Below, one piece after another: positions 35,696 to 44,432 of a stretch of 64,000 nucleotides of DNA. Position 1 is the stretch's first letter; each line of letters opens with the position of its first letter. The stretch covers positions 62,001 to 126,000 of the forward strand of contig WGMB01000007.1 in assembly GCA_016125275.1 (NCBI GenBank), in the 5' to 3' direction. Source of the DNA: Acidobacteriota bacterium (GTDB lineage: Bacteria; Acidobacteriota; Terriglobia; Bryobacterales; UBA6623). The notes under the pieces were generated by a model that worked only from the letters and a program-made list of their open reading frames with translations, was not told the DNA's origin and made no database searches. A program made the position numbers and the translations under genes.

Positions 35696-37136
35696 CCGAA
35701 TCGAGCCGCCGCAGAGCGGTCGTCGCGCGAGCGGTCGCCAAGTCCGGCCAGACGCCCGTGGCCGAACCCGCCAGCAAGGCAGCCCCTCGCGCCGCGGCTT
35801 CAGGCTGCTCGGGCGTCCATAAGGAGCAACCGAAGCGCTGCTCGATGATCCGGCTCAGCAGCGGGTTGCGCTCGAAGGCGTTGCCGGAGCCGATGATCCG
35901 CTCGATCCGGGCTGGCTTTTCCTCCCCGGCGCCCTCGTAGAAGTCGTGCAAGCCTTCCACGATGCCTTCGAGCACCGAGCGCGCCACCGTTCCCAGGTGA
36001 AAGTTGTCGTTGGAGACGCCCTCGAAGCGTCCGCGGGCCTGCGGCCGTTGGCGCGTGCCACGGAAGGAGGGCTCGCACCGCAAGCCGTCCGCTCCGGACG
36101 GTGCGGCGGCGGCCAAGCGGTTCAGCGCGCCGTAGATCTCGTCTGACTCGCGCTCCACGCCGAAGCTCCGCAGCCAGCCGGAGACCGTGCGCTGCAGCCA
36201 GGCGTAGGCGTCGCCGCCGGAAACTCCCGCGCCCACGGCCAGAAACACGTCCGGCGGCAGGGGCCGGACCTCCATGCCGGGCACGGGACGAAACCCGTCG
36301 AGCTCCCAACTGATCTGGCCGCCGGTGCCGAGGTTGATCTGCAGGACCCCTGCGCCGGGCGGAACCGAGCCGAGGAAGGCGGCCTGCTGGTCGCCGACCG
36401 CGCCGCAAACCGGCAGGCCCGCGGGCAGTCCGCAGGCGGCCGCAACCGTCGGGCTCAAGCCGCCCAAGGGCGCTCCGCTGGGGCGCACGGCGGGGAAGAG
36501 CGCGGACGAGAGCCCGGCGGCGGACAGGATCGGCTCGCTCCAGCGCTGCCGCGCCAGATCGAAGGCGCCCAGCGAAGCGGCCAAGGTGCGGTCGGTGGCG
36601 CGCTCACCGTCGCAGAGGTCCGCAGCCAGCCAGTCCGCGATCGTCAGAGCCTTGCCGTCGCCGGCGGGCAACTCGCCGCCCTCGCGCAGGCAGAACAAGG
36701 TGACCGCGCCGTAGCCGGGCGCCAGGCGGCAGCCGCTCTCGGCCAAGGCGGCGCCGTCGCAGCGCGCGGCCAACGCTTCCAGCCAGGTCCCTTGGCCGTT
36801 CAGCTCGTTGGCGGCGGGCTCGTTGGCGCGGCGATCCTGCCAGGAGATCAGGCGGGTGAGCGGGCGGCGGTCCGGTCCGGCCAGCAGCACGCCGTGCATC
36901 TGCCCGGTCAGCCCCAGGCAGGCCGGCTCGGCGTCGAGCGAATTCGCCAGCTCGGCCAGCAACTCCAGGGCGACGGCGCGCAGGCGGCTCGGCTCCTGCT
37001 CGGCCCGGCCGGACGGCAAACCGGCGACGGCGGAGTCGTTGGGGCGCGTGGCGAGGGCGCGAATCGTCCCACGCTCATCCACCGCGACGGCGGCGAGGGA
37101 GGTCGTCCCCAGATCCAGGCCAAGGGCGAGGGGCAT
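35658..37136 (-). CDS. FGGY-family carbohydrate kinase, sedoheptulokinase-like
   Basis: This 492-residue kinase has the FGGY ATPase fold: LALGLDLGTTSLAAVAVDE (phosphate 1), LGLTGQMHGVLL and ISWQDRRANE in the N-terminal half. The C-terminal half has GAVGDQQAAFLGSV, VLQINLGTGGQISWEL and IIGSGNAFERNPLL with the late catalytic/adenosine regions. The SWQDRR, GYGAVTLFCL and SGGDAYAWL stretches fit sedoheptulokinase better than xylulokinase or glycerol kinase; the exact sugar is inferred. It is the last gene of glycosidase-DinB-kinase, 4 nt after DinB, and overlaps the convergent membrane-protein gene. Confidence 0.85.
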   Translation of the reverse strand: MPLALGLDLGTTSLAAVAVDERGTIRALATRPNDSAVAGLPSGRAEQEPSRLRAVALELLAELANSLDAEPACLGLTGQMHGVLLAGPDRRPLTRLISWQDRRANEPAANELNGQGTWLEALAARCDGAALAESGCRLAPGYGAVTLFCLREGGELPAGDGKALTIADWLAADLCDGERATDRTLAASLGAFDLARQRWSEPILSAAGLSSALFPAVRPSGAPLGGLSPTVAAACGLPAGLPVCGAVGDQQAAFLGSVPPGAGVLQINLGTGGQISWELDGFRPVPGMEVRPLPPDVFLAVGAGVSGGDAYAWLQRTVSGWLRSFGVERESDEIYGALNRLAAAAPSGADGLRCEPSFRGTRQRPQARGRFEGVSNDNFHLGTVARSVLEGIVEGLHDFYEGAGEEKPARIERIIGSGNAFERNPLLSRIIEQRFGCSLWTPEQPEAAARGAALLAGSATGVWPDLATARATTALRRLDSVSRPGSAAGLGS

Positions 37137-37140
37137 TCGC

Positions 37141-37677
37141 TTACGGCTCGCGGCGTTCCGGCGGCGCCGTCCCTCCGCCCTGCAAGTAGCGATAGAAGCC
37201 CAGGTCTTCGCCGGTGGCGTGCTTGACCGCCCACAGAATCTGGCCGGTATGCCCGCCGAAGTGCTCCACGCAGTGGTAGATCGCCCGCAGGCCGGTCACC
37301 TCGTAGCCCTGGATGCGGTGCGTCGCCAGCAGCGCGGCGGGCTCGACGCCTTCGAGCGCTCGGTCCGCGTCATCGAGCGTCGCCCGCAGCTTCTCCAGTA
37401 GCTCGGCGGCGGGGATGGCGTCCCGTTGCGCGAACTCGGCGTCGCGGTCGCGATGGTCCTTGCCGCCGCCGACGCCGGCCACGATCCACTGCCTCACGTT
37501 GCCGGAAAGGTGCAGCAGCAGGTTGCCGATGGAGTTCTCGGTCTCGCGCCCACGGGCCCAGATCTGCTCGTCGCTCAGCTTGGCCAGGGCCTTTTCGATC
37601 TTCGCGAGGCTGCTGCGCAGCTCCCGCCGCGAGACTCTTAGAAACTCGCGGCCGATCTCTTGCTCTTGCGGCATCAT
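37141..37677 (-). CDS. DinB-family protein
   Basis: This 178-residue four-helix-bundle protein has the DinB/YfiT pattern: GREFLRVSRRELRSSLAKIE in helix 1, SIGNLLLHLSGNVRQWIV with the first metal-type His, and ATHRIQGYEVTGLRAIYHCVEHFGGHTGQI with the HxxxH-type pair. DinB-like proteins include metal-dependent thiol transferases (for example bacillithiol transferases), and most remain uncharacterised. The first ATG (37677) overlaps the stop of the upstream gene in an ATGA, so translation is coupled. Confidence 0.85.
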   Translation of the reverse strand: MMPQEQEIGREFLRVSRRELRSSLAKIEKALAKLSDEQIWARGRETENSIGNLLLHLSGNVRQWIVAGVGGGKDHRDRDAEFAQRDAIPAAELLEKLRATLDDADRALEGVEPAALLATHRIQGYEVTGLRAIYHCVEHFGGHTGQILWAVKHATGEDLGFYRYLQGGGTAPPERREP

Positions 37678-39374
37678 TCCGAGTCTACCCGCGCGTCGTC
37701 GGCATAGAAGCGCCGCACGACCTCCATGGCCGGTTTGCCCCAAATCTGGTGCGAATCGTCGCGCGGATCGACCAGCCCGGCGCTGCCGACCTTCCACCAG
37801 AAGATGCCGTGCAGCCAAGGCTTGCCGTAGAAGCCGCGCAACAGGGCTTCCACGCAGCGCGCCTGCGCCTCGGGCGAGTAGGCTCCGCCGGGACGGTCCT
37901 CCCAGGGCTTCTGGTGCGTCAGCTCATAGGTGGAGAAGCCGGCCTCGGTGAACAGCACGGGCTTGCCGTAGCGGCGGTGGACCGCTTCGATGCGCGCCTC
38001 GATCGCGGCGGTCGAGAGATCCGGGGGCAGGGGGTAGTAGTTGTCCAGGCCGATGTAGTCGAGAGCGTCCCAAAAGCGCACCGACTCGAACTCCTCGCCG
38101 AAGTTGGCGGCGTAGACCAGAGGTCCGTCGTAGCTGGTGCGGACGGCGGCGATGATCTCCCGCCACTCCTGCTCGTAGCGGCTGAGCTGGGCGAACTCCA
38201 CGCCGACGGAGAAGACGTCCGCGTGGATCTTCTGCGCCAGCGCCGCCTGGCGCTCGATGTAGCCGCCGTAGGAGGCGAACCAGCGGCGGCGCTCCTCGTC
38301 GCCGTCGAAATGCAGATCGCCGGGGTAGAGGCCGCCCCCGCGCACCCAGACCTGCGGCTTGAGCAGGACGCGCATGCCCAGGGAGCGGGCCTTGGCCGCC
38401 GAGGCCTCGATCAGCTCGTCGCGTTCCATGCGGAGCGACGAGCGCAGCTCGGGCTCGTCGGGCCGCTGCGAGGCGTAGGGCACCAGGGCGACCGCGTTGA
38501 CGCCGTAGGCGGCTAGGTCCTCGAGCGTGCGGGCGGCCGTGGCCGAGCCGTAGGGGTCGGGCCACTCGGCGGTAAAGTTGACGCCCTTGAAGAAGAAGTC
38601 CGGCGGCGCCTGGGGCAGCGGCGGGGCCTCCACGGCGTCGGCCTTGGGCGGATCGACCCGGAAGGCCTGCGCGGCGCGGTCGGCGTGCGGAGCGCCGGTC
38701 GCCAACAGCAACGTGGCCAGAGCGGCGGCCACGGTCGCCGGAGAGGCCCAGGGCGCCTCTTCCGGCTCGGTCTCCCAGGCGGCCCGGCGGGCGGCGAGTA
38801 ATGTGGCGACGGCGGCGGCGGGCAGGGCCCAGGCGTCGGGCCGGGCGAAGTCCCGCAGGCCCTGGGCGAGCGTCGCCAGGGTCAGCGGCGCCAGAAAGCT
38901 CACGGTCAGGCCGCCCAGCCGCCGGCCGTAGTCCTGGCGCAGCAGCCCCACGGGCAGGCGGTTGAGGCTGCCGGTCAAGGCGATGAAGGAGCCCAGCAGG
39001 ACGGCGCCGGTCTCCCAAACGAGCCGCTGCTCGGCGAGCCCGCGCGCCACCCCCCACGCCACGCCCGCCCAGGCGACCAGAGCGGTGGCGTAGAGCAGCG
39101 GCGGCCGCCAGCGGCGCCACGCCACCGCCAGCGCGATCAGCGACACGGTGCAGCCCAGCGTCGCCCAGGCCGTCCACAGGTCGGCGTCGGGAACCTCGCC
39201 CGCCGCGGCGCGCCCGGCGCGGGCGAAGGCTCCGGCCCAATCAATGCGGACGCGGCTGGGCCGTGCGCCCAGAAACAGCCAGGCCAGCAGCGCCGGCGCC
39301 GCCCCGACCACGGCTTGGCCCAGCCACCAGCAAGGGTAGAACAGCGCCAGGTAGACGGGCCGCAGTCCGCGCAT
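37674..39374 (-). CDS. Membrane-anchored glycoside-hydrolase-like protein (GH113-like TIM barrel)
   Basis: This 566-residue protein fuses two parts. Residues 1-230 hold about six hydrophobic helices (for example LALFYPCWWLGQAVVGAAPA, LGCTVSLIALAVAW, WASPATVAAALATLLLATG). Residues 260-560 form a glycosidase TIM barrel: FFKGVNFTAEW, GVNAVALVPYASQ, FSVGVEFAQLS with candidate acid/base Glu393, YIGLDNYYPL and VLFTEAGFSTYE with candidate nucleophile Glu477. The barrel resembles GH113 beta-mannanase-type and related glycosidase-like proteins. The membrane part suggests action at the cell surface or periplasmic face. It is the first gene of the glycosidase-DinB-kinase operon. Confidence 0.8.
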   Translation of the reverse strand: MRGLRPVYLALFYPCWWLGQAVVGAAPALLAWLFLGARPSRVRIDWAGAFARAGRAAAGEVPDADLWTAWATLGCTVSLIALAVAWRRWRPPLLYATALVAWAGVAWGVARGLAEQRLVWETGAVLLGSFIALTGSLNRLPVGLLRQDYGRRLGGLTVSFLAPLTLATLAQGLRDFARPDAWALPAAAVATLLAARRAAWETEPEEAPWASPATVAAALATLLLATGAPHADRAAQAFRVDPPKADAVEAPPLPQAPPDFFFKGVNFTAEWPDPYGSATAARTLEDLAAYGVNAVALVPYASQRPDEPELRSSLRMERDELIEASAAKARSLGMRVLLKPQVWVRGGGLYPGDLHFDGDEERRRWFASYGGYIERQAALAQKIHADVFSVGVEFAQLSRYEQEWREIIAAVRTSYDGPLVYAANFGEEFESVRFWDALDYIGLDNYYPLPPDLSTAAIEARIEAVHRRYGKPVLFTEAGFSTYELTHQKPWEDRPGGAYSPEAQARCVEALLRGFYGKPWLHGIFWWKVGSAGLVDPRDDSHQIWGKPAMEVVRRFYADDARVDSE

Positions 39375-39462
39375 CGCCGCGTTCAGCCTACCAGAGCGCG
39401 GGGAGGCCGCGGGCGAAGCGCGCCGGCGCGGGTTGCTAAGATCAGGCGGAGACCCCTACGCC

Positions 39463-39984
39463 ATGAATCTCCAAGGAAAGAAAGTCGCCGTCCTGGTCGA
39501 GCAGAAGTACGAAGACCTCGAGCTCTGGTACCCCGCCGTCCGCCTGCAGGAAGCCGGGGCCGAGGTCGTCCTGGTCGGTCCCAAGGCCGGCGAGACCTAC
39601 CCCAGCAAGCACGGCTACCCGGCCAAGACCGACAAGTCCGTTCTCGACGTGACGGCCGCCGATTTCGACGGCGTGGTCGTGCCCGGAGGCTTTTCGCCCG
39701 ACCACATGCGCCGCGAGCCGAAGTTTCGCGAGCTCGTCAGGGAGTCGGTGGAAGCCGGCAAGCCGGTGGCGGCCATCTGCCACGGTCCCTGGATGCTGTG
39801 CTCGGCCAAGGTCCTGCAGGGTCGCCGCGCCACCTCGTTCTTCTCGATTCGGGAGGACATGGAGAACGCCGGGGCGGAGTGGGTGGACGAAGCCGTGGTG
39901 GTCGACGGGCCGGTGATCACGTCGCGCACGCCGGCCGATCTGGTCCCCTTCACGGTGGCCTTCATGAAGGCGCTGGCGGGCTGA
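39463..39984 (+). CDS. DJ-1/PfpI-family protein (YhbO/PfpI type)
   Basis: This 173-residue protein has the glutamine-amidotransferase-like fold: GKKVAVLVEQKYEDLELWYP (conserved Glu near residue 17), FDGVVVPGGFSPDHMR and the nucleophile elbow VAAICHGPWML with the reactive Cys before His. Close relatives are PfpI/YhbO-type stress proteins reported as intracellular proteases or glyoxalase/deglycase-like enzymes. I start it at ATG 39463 (MNLQGKK), since the extension upstream is not conserved in type. It is monocistronic. Confidence 0.9.
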   Translation: MNLQGKKVAVLVEQKYEDLELWYPAVRLQEAGAEVVLVGPKAGETYPSKHGYPAKTDKSVLDVTAADFDGVVVPGGFSPDHMRREPKFRELVRESVEAGKPVAAICHGPWMLCSAKVLQGRRATSFFSIREDMENAGAEWVDEAVVVDGPVITSRTPADLVPFTVAFMKALAG

Positions 39985-40410
39985 TTTCGCTCCTTTTCGT
40001 CGACGCGTCCAATAGGCTGGATCGAGGGCGGGGAGCGCCCTGCTTTTCCGCTTGACAGTGCGGCGACGCCACTGCTACTTTCCGTCCAATATCCCCTTTT
40101 AGGGGCTTTTTCGCACCTCGCTGTGGCGCTGTTCCACGCATGAATTGCCGGTAGGTCCAGCGGGCCTGCCGTCCTTCGGAATCCTTGCCGATTCGCGACT
40201 CGTTTGGAGAGATTGCTGGTCGAGTAGTCTTCCGGGTACGGCCCTCGGGACGCTTCTAACAAGCGCCCCACCGGTCTCGGAGCGGGTCCCCCTAGCCGTG
40301 GACGGTCCTAAGTTTTTCCGGGGCGCCCGAGGCGTAAGGGTCCTATCGATCGAACGTGTCTCAGGGCTTCTCGGCAGCCGTGTTTTTCGCGGCTGACAGG
40401 AGCGATTCCC
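39985..40410 (+). promoter_or_regulatory. Long structured leader and promoter of the TonB receptor gene
   Basis: This is a 426-nt gap without a convincing gene. TTGACA (40052-40057) and TACTTT (40076-40081) with an 18-nt spacer form the best promoter, placing the start near 40088 and giving a leader of about 320 nt. Just inside it, CCCCTTTTAGGGGC followed by TTTTT (about 40093-40112) is a short attenuator-like hairpin. At the 3' end, CAGCCG-N9-CGGCTG (about 40376-40396) stands directly before the ACAGGAGC ribosome site. I do not recognise a known riboswitch; regulation through the leader is a suggestion only. Confidence 0.5.
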
Positions 40411-43400
40411 ATGAGTATGCCTTGCGCGCGGACTTGGTTCCGCGCAGCCGTTGCGACCGCTTGGCTCCTAGCCGCGGTCGCCGCCAACGCGCAGTCGTTC
40501 ACCTCCCGTTTGGACGGCACCGTGACAGACCCTTCCGGTGCGGCCGTTCCGGGCGTGCAGGTCACCTTGCAGAACGCCAATACCGGCCAGGTTCGCACCG
40601 AAGAGACCAACGAGAACGGCTTCTACCGGTTCTCGGCCCTCGGCCCGGGTACGTATGACGTCACCGTCGAATCGCCCGGCTTTCAGCAGAAGCGCACCTC
40701 CGGCATCGTCGTGCAGGTCAACCAGACCGTGCAGATCGACATTCAGCTCGTTCTCGGCGACGTGACGGAGACGGTGGAGGTGACGGGATCGGCGCCGCTG
40801 GTCAACACCTCCGACCCGTCGGTGGCGCAGGTCATCGGCACCAAGAGCATTGAGGACCTGCCCCTCAACGGCCGCGACTTCCTCTCACTCGCCATGCTCA
40901 CCGCCGGCGTCGAGCAGCGCAAGACCAGCCGCGGCAAGCTCAGCGTGAACGGAACCCGCGGCAACGGCCTGGGCTACCTGTTCGACGGCGTGGACGCCAA
41001 TGACGCCAACGCGATCTTCCAGTCGCTGACGCCCTCGCTGGAAGCCATCCAGGAGTTCAGCATCCAGACCAGCAACTACAGCGCGGAGTTCGGCCGCAAC
41101 GCCGGCGGACAGATCAACCTGGTCACCAAGTCCGGCACGAACGAGCTGCACGGCACGCTCTTCCACTTTCTGCGCAACGCCAAGCTCGACGCCAAGAACT
41201 ACTTCGTGCCGCACGGCGACCCCAATCCGCCGTTCAAGCGCAACCAGTTCGGCGGCGTGCTGAGCGGGCCGATCATCAAGAACAAACTGTTCTATCTGGG
41301 CAACTACGAGGGCTTCCGGATTCGGCAAGGCATCACGGCGCTGGCCACCGTGCCGACCGCGGCCGAGCGCGTGGGCGACTTCTCGCAGACGTTCAACGCC
41401 AATACGGGCGCGCTGATCGTGGTGAAGGACCCCGCCACCGGGCAGGCGTTTGCCAACAACATGATTCCGACCCAGCGGCTGGACCCGACCGGGCTCAAGA
41501 TCCTGGAGCTGTACCCATTGCCGAACCGCTCCGGCGCCCAGAACTTCGTCTCCAGCCCCAGCTCTTCGTTCGACCAGGACGCCTACACCGGCCGAGTGGA
41601 CTATCAGGCGACCGAGAAGGATTCGCTGTTCGGCCGCTACTTCGCGACCAAATCGAACGAAACCAACCCCTTCGGCCGCGTGAACGGAGCGGGCGGCACC
41701 AACGTGCCCGGCTTCCCGGTCATCATCCCGGTGCTGGCGCAGAACGTGTCGTTGAACTGGACGCGGATCTTGAGCCCGTCGACGGTGATGGAGCTGCGCT
41801 CGGGCTACCACCGCTACTACACCGGCCGAACCCAGGACACCAGCCGCAACCTGCTCGAGTCGCTGGGCATCGAGGGCCCGTTCGAGCCGGCCGAGATCAA
41901 CGACGGCTCGCCGCTGATCTCCATCACCGGGCTGACGACGTTGGGCGACCGCGGCGAGCTGCCGCAGATCCGCCCGCAGAACACCTACCACTTCTGGGGC
42001 TCGGTCTCGCACACGGTCGGCCGGCACAGCCTGAAGATGGGCGCCGAGCTGCGCGCCTTGCAGGAGAACCTGATCCTGGCCTCGACGGTGCGCGGCAACT
42101 TCGTCTTCAACAACACCTACACGGGCTACGCGCCCGCGGACGTGCTGACCGGCTTGCCCACGCGCGTCTCCTACACCAGCAACTCCTACATCACCGGCAT
42201 GCGCGACAAGCAGATCGGCGGCTACTTCCAGGACGACTGGAAGGTGTCACAGAAGCTGACGGTCAACCTGGGGCTGCGCTACGACTTCTTCCACCCGGTG
42301 TATGACCGCTACGACCACCGCGCCAACATCGACTTCACGACCGCCGAGCTGGTGCGGGTGGGCGAGAACGGCCTGAGCCGCGCCGGGTACAACAAGGACC
42401 TCAACAACTTCGCGCCGCGCCTGGGCTTCGCCTACACGCCCTTCGGCGACGCCCACACCGTGGTCCGCGGCGGCTACGGAGTGTTCTACGACAAAGAGAA
42501 CTTCAATACCCACATCAACCTGTTCCAGCAGCCGCTGTTCGCCACTTCGCTGACGTTCAACAACCCCGGCTCGATCAGCCGGGCCGTGCTGACCACGCCG
42601 CAGACCAGCACCGGCAGCGCCAACGCGCAGGAGCCGGACTTCAAGGACGCCTACTACCAGCACTGGAACCTGATGGTGGAGAAGGACATCGCCAAGGACA
42701 CGATGATCAGCGTGGGCTACGTGGGCTCCAAGGGCGCGCGTCTGCCCGGCCGCATCGACCTCAACGCCGCCTACCCCGGCACGACCGGTTCGGTGCAATC
42801 GCGCCGCCCGCTGAGCCAGTACACCGGGCTCAACTACACCTACAGCGGCATGGCGTCGATCTACCACTCGCTGCAGGTCCGGGCGGAGAAGCGCTTCACC
42901 GAGCGGTTCTCGTTCCTGGGCAACTACACCTGGTCGCGCGCCATCGACGACGGTCCGCTCTACGGTAACGCGGTGCAGAACGACCGCAACACGCGTGCCG
43001 AGCGGGGCCTGTCGAGCACGCACTCGCCGCACCGCCTGGTGGGCAGCTTCATCTATGAGCTGCCGCTGCTGACCAACTCCTCCACGCCGCTGCGGATGGC
43101 GCTGGGCGGCTGGCAGGTCAACGGCATCCTCTCCGCGCTTTCTGGGACGCCCTACAACCCAACCGTCACTGCCGACATCGCCGGCATCGGCCGGGCCGGA
43201 CAGCGTCCGGACCGCCTCGGCGACGGCAAGATCGACAATTGGGACCCGGAGCGCTACTTCGACGCTTCCGCGTTCACTCCGGCGGCCCGGGGAACCTTCG
43301 GCAACAGCGGCCGGAACATCCTGCTCGGTCCGGGTCTGCGCAACGTGGACTTCTCCCTGTTCAAGAACTTCCTGTTCAAGGAGAGCCACCAGATCCAGTT

Positions 43401-43545
43401 CCGCGCCGAGTTCTTCAACCTGACGAACACGCCCAACTTCGACCTGCCGGCGACGGCCGTGGACGCCGCCAACACGGTGGGCCGGATCAGCTCCACGCTG
43501 GCGGCCAACCGTCAGATTCAGTTCGGCCTGAAGTACATCTTCTGA
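40411..43545 (+). CDS. Oar-like TonB-dependent receptor with carboxypeptidase-regulatory N-domain
   Basis: This 1044-residue outer-membrane protein has a signal peptide (VATAWLLAAVAANAQS). A CarboxypepD_reg-type beta-sandwich (about residues 30-120: LDGTVTDPSGAAVPGVQVTL, TNENGFYRFSALGPGTYDV) precedes a plug domain (EDLPLNGRDFLSLAMLTAGV, FDGVDANDANAIFQSLTP, EFGRNAGGQINLVTKSGTNE). A long barrel follows, ending in NRQIQFGLKYIF with a terminal Phe. This architecture is hugely expanded in Acidobacteria and is thought to take up large or carbohydrate-derived substrates. The substrate is unknown. It has an own promoter and terminator, so it is monocistronic. Confidence 0.93.
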   Translation: MSMPCARTWFRAAVATAWLLAAVAANAQSFTSRLDGTVTDPSGAAVPGVQVTLQNANTGQVRTEETNENGFYRFSALGPGTYDVTVESPGFQQKRTSGIVVQVNQTVQIDIQLVLGDVTETVEVTGSAPLVNTSDPSVAQVIGTKSIEDLPLNGRDFLSLAMLTAGVEQRKTSRGKLSVNGTRGNGLGYLFDGVDANDANAIFQSLTPSLEAIQEFSIQTSNYSAEFGRNAGGQINLVTKSGTNELHGTLFHFLRNAKLDAKNYFVPHGDPNPPFKRNQFGGVLSGPIIKNKLFYLGNYEGFRIRQGITALATVPTAAERVGDFSQTFNANTGALIVVKDPATGQAFANNMIPTQRLDPTGLKILELYPLPNRSGAQNFVSSPSSSFDQDAYTGRVDYQATEKDSLFGRYFATKSNETNPFGRVNGAGGTNVPGFPVIIPVLAQNVSLNWTRILSPSTVMELRSGYHRYYTGRTQDTSRNLLESLGIEGPFEPAEINDGSPLISITGLTTLGDRGELPQIRPQNTYHFWGSVSHTVGRHSLKMGAELRALQENLILASTVRGNFVFNNTYTGYAPADVLTGLPTRVSYTSNSYITGMRDKQIGGYFQDDWKVSQKLTVNLGLRYDFFHPVYDRYDHRANIDFTTAELVRVGENGLSRAGYNKDLNNFAPRLGFAYTPFGDAHTVVRGGYGVFYDKENFNTHINLFQQPLFATSLTFNNPGSISRAVLTTPQTSTGSANAQEPDFKDAYYQHWNLMVEKDIAKDTMISVGYVGSKGARLPGRIDLNAAYPGTTGSVQSRRPLSQYTGLNYTYSGMASIYHSLQVRAEKRFTERFSFLGNYTWSRAIDDGPLYGNAVQNDRNTRAERGLSSTHSPHRLVGSFIYELPLLTNSSTPLRMALGGWQVNGILSALSGTPYNPTVTADIAGIGRAGQRPDRLGDGKIDNWDPERYFDASAFTPAARGTFGNSGRNILLGPGLRNVDFSLFKNFLFKESHQIQFRAEFFNLTNTPNFDLPATAVDAANTVGRISSTLAANRQIQFGLKYIF

Positions 43546-43558
43546 ATCGCCGAAGGGC

Positions 43559-43587
43559 AGCGGACGCCGTACAAGGCGGCGTCCGCT
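43559..43587. terminator. Bidirectional terminator between TonB receptor and SDR gene
   Basis: An 11-bp perfect stem AGCGGACGCCG/CGGCGTCCGCT with loop TACAAGG lies 14 nt after the TonB stop and 3 nt from the SDR stop on the other strand, followed on the plus strand by CTCTATT. Position between convergent genes fits a shared terminator. The outer stem AGCGGACGC/GCGTCCGC recurs at 48260-48281. Confidence 0.75.
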
Positions 43588-43589
43588 CT

Positions 43590-44432
43590 CTATTCCAGGC
43601 AGGCCGGCACGCCGACCCGGTAGCTGGGGTAGCGCAACCGGACGCCGAGCCTTTCGCGGATCGCGCGGCCGTCCACCCGGCGGTTGGCCCGACGGGTCTC
43701 ATCGACCTGCTCGGGCCCGACCGATTCGGGCAGGGGAATCCCGAGCAGTTCGCAGACGAGCTCCGCGATGGCGCGCGAGGTGGAGGGCTCGTCGTCGGCC
43801 ACCGGCCAGGCCCGGCTGAGATCGCTGAGCAGCGCGGCGGCGGCGAGGGCCGCCAAGTCGTCCACGTGGACGCGGGAGGTGTAGGTCTCGCCGTCCCCCA
43901 CCAGCTTGTATTTTCCGGCCGGAATCGCCACCTGGACGCCGCGTCCCGGGCCGTAGATGGCCGCCGGCCGCAACACCAGCCACGACCAGGGCCCCTCCGC
44001 CACGGCTTGCTCGGCGGCGACGCGCAGGCGCTGACGCTCGGTGCTCGGCCGGACCGGCGTGGTCTCGTCCACGAAGTGCGCCGGCCCGTAAACGCCGGTG
44101 GTGGAGAGATACACGACCCGTGCGGCCAGCCCGTGGAGCGCCGGCAACAGCCGCGGCGCGGGCTCTTCGAGCCGCTCGCCCAACCGCAGCGTCGGCAAAG
44201 AGTACAGCACAGCCGCTCCGGGGGGAGTGGCCGCGGCCAGCCGCTCGCCGGCGTCGGGCGCGGCGGCGTCCCAGGGGATGACCCTGGCGCCGAGCGCGGC
44301 CAACTCCGCCAGAGACGCGGGGTCCCTGGCGGTGGCCGTGACGCGGTGGCCCTGTCCGAGCAGCGCTCGGGCGACCCGGCCGCCGGTGAAGCCGCAGCCA
44401 ACGATCAGGATTTCGGCCACCGGATCGCTCAA
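43590..44432 (-). CDS. NAD(P)-dependent short-chain epimerase/dehydratase-like protein
   Basis: This 280-residue Rossmann protein starts with the nucleotide-binding motif EILIVGCGFTGGRVARALL. It has the extended-SDR features VVYLSTTGVYGPA (catalytic Tyr region), WLVLRPAAIYGPGRG and SRVHVDDLAALAAAAL. The unusual Cys-Gly-Phe-Thr in the glycine loop is typical of YeeZ-like family members. The substrate is unknown, presumably a sugar nucleotide or similar. Its ATG overlaps the stop of the TIM-barrel gene by 4 nt, so the two form an operon. Confidence 0.85.
   Translation of the reverse strand: MSDPVAEILIVGCGFTGGRVARALLGQGHRVTATARDPASLAELAALGARVIPWDAAAPDAGERLAAATPPGAAVLYSLPTLRLGERLEEPAPRLLPALHGLAARVVYLSTTGVYGPAHFVDETTPVRPSTERQRLRVAAEQAVAEGPWSWLVLRPAAIYGPGRGVQVAIPAGKYKLVGDGETYTSRVHVDDLAALAAAALLSDLSRAWPVADDEPSTSRAIAELVCELLGIPLPESVGPEQVDETRRANRRVDGRAIRERLGVRLRYPSYRVGVPACLE

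Noticed and set aside
35658-37136. Naming the FGGY kinase xylB
   Set aside because: Several stretches fit sedoheptulokinase better, and no xylose genes are adjacent.
40088-40410. Assigning the TonB-receptor leader to a known riboswitch such as cobalamin
   Set aside because: No recognisable box or conserved core was found. The hairpins are generic.
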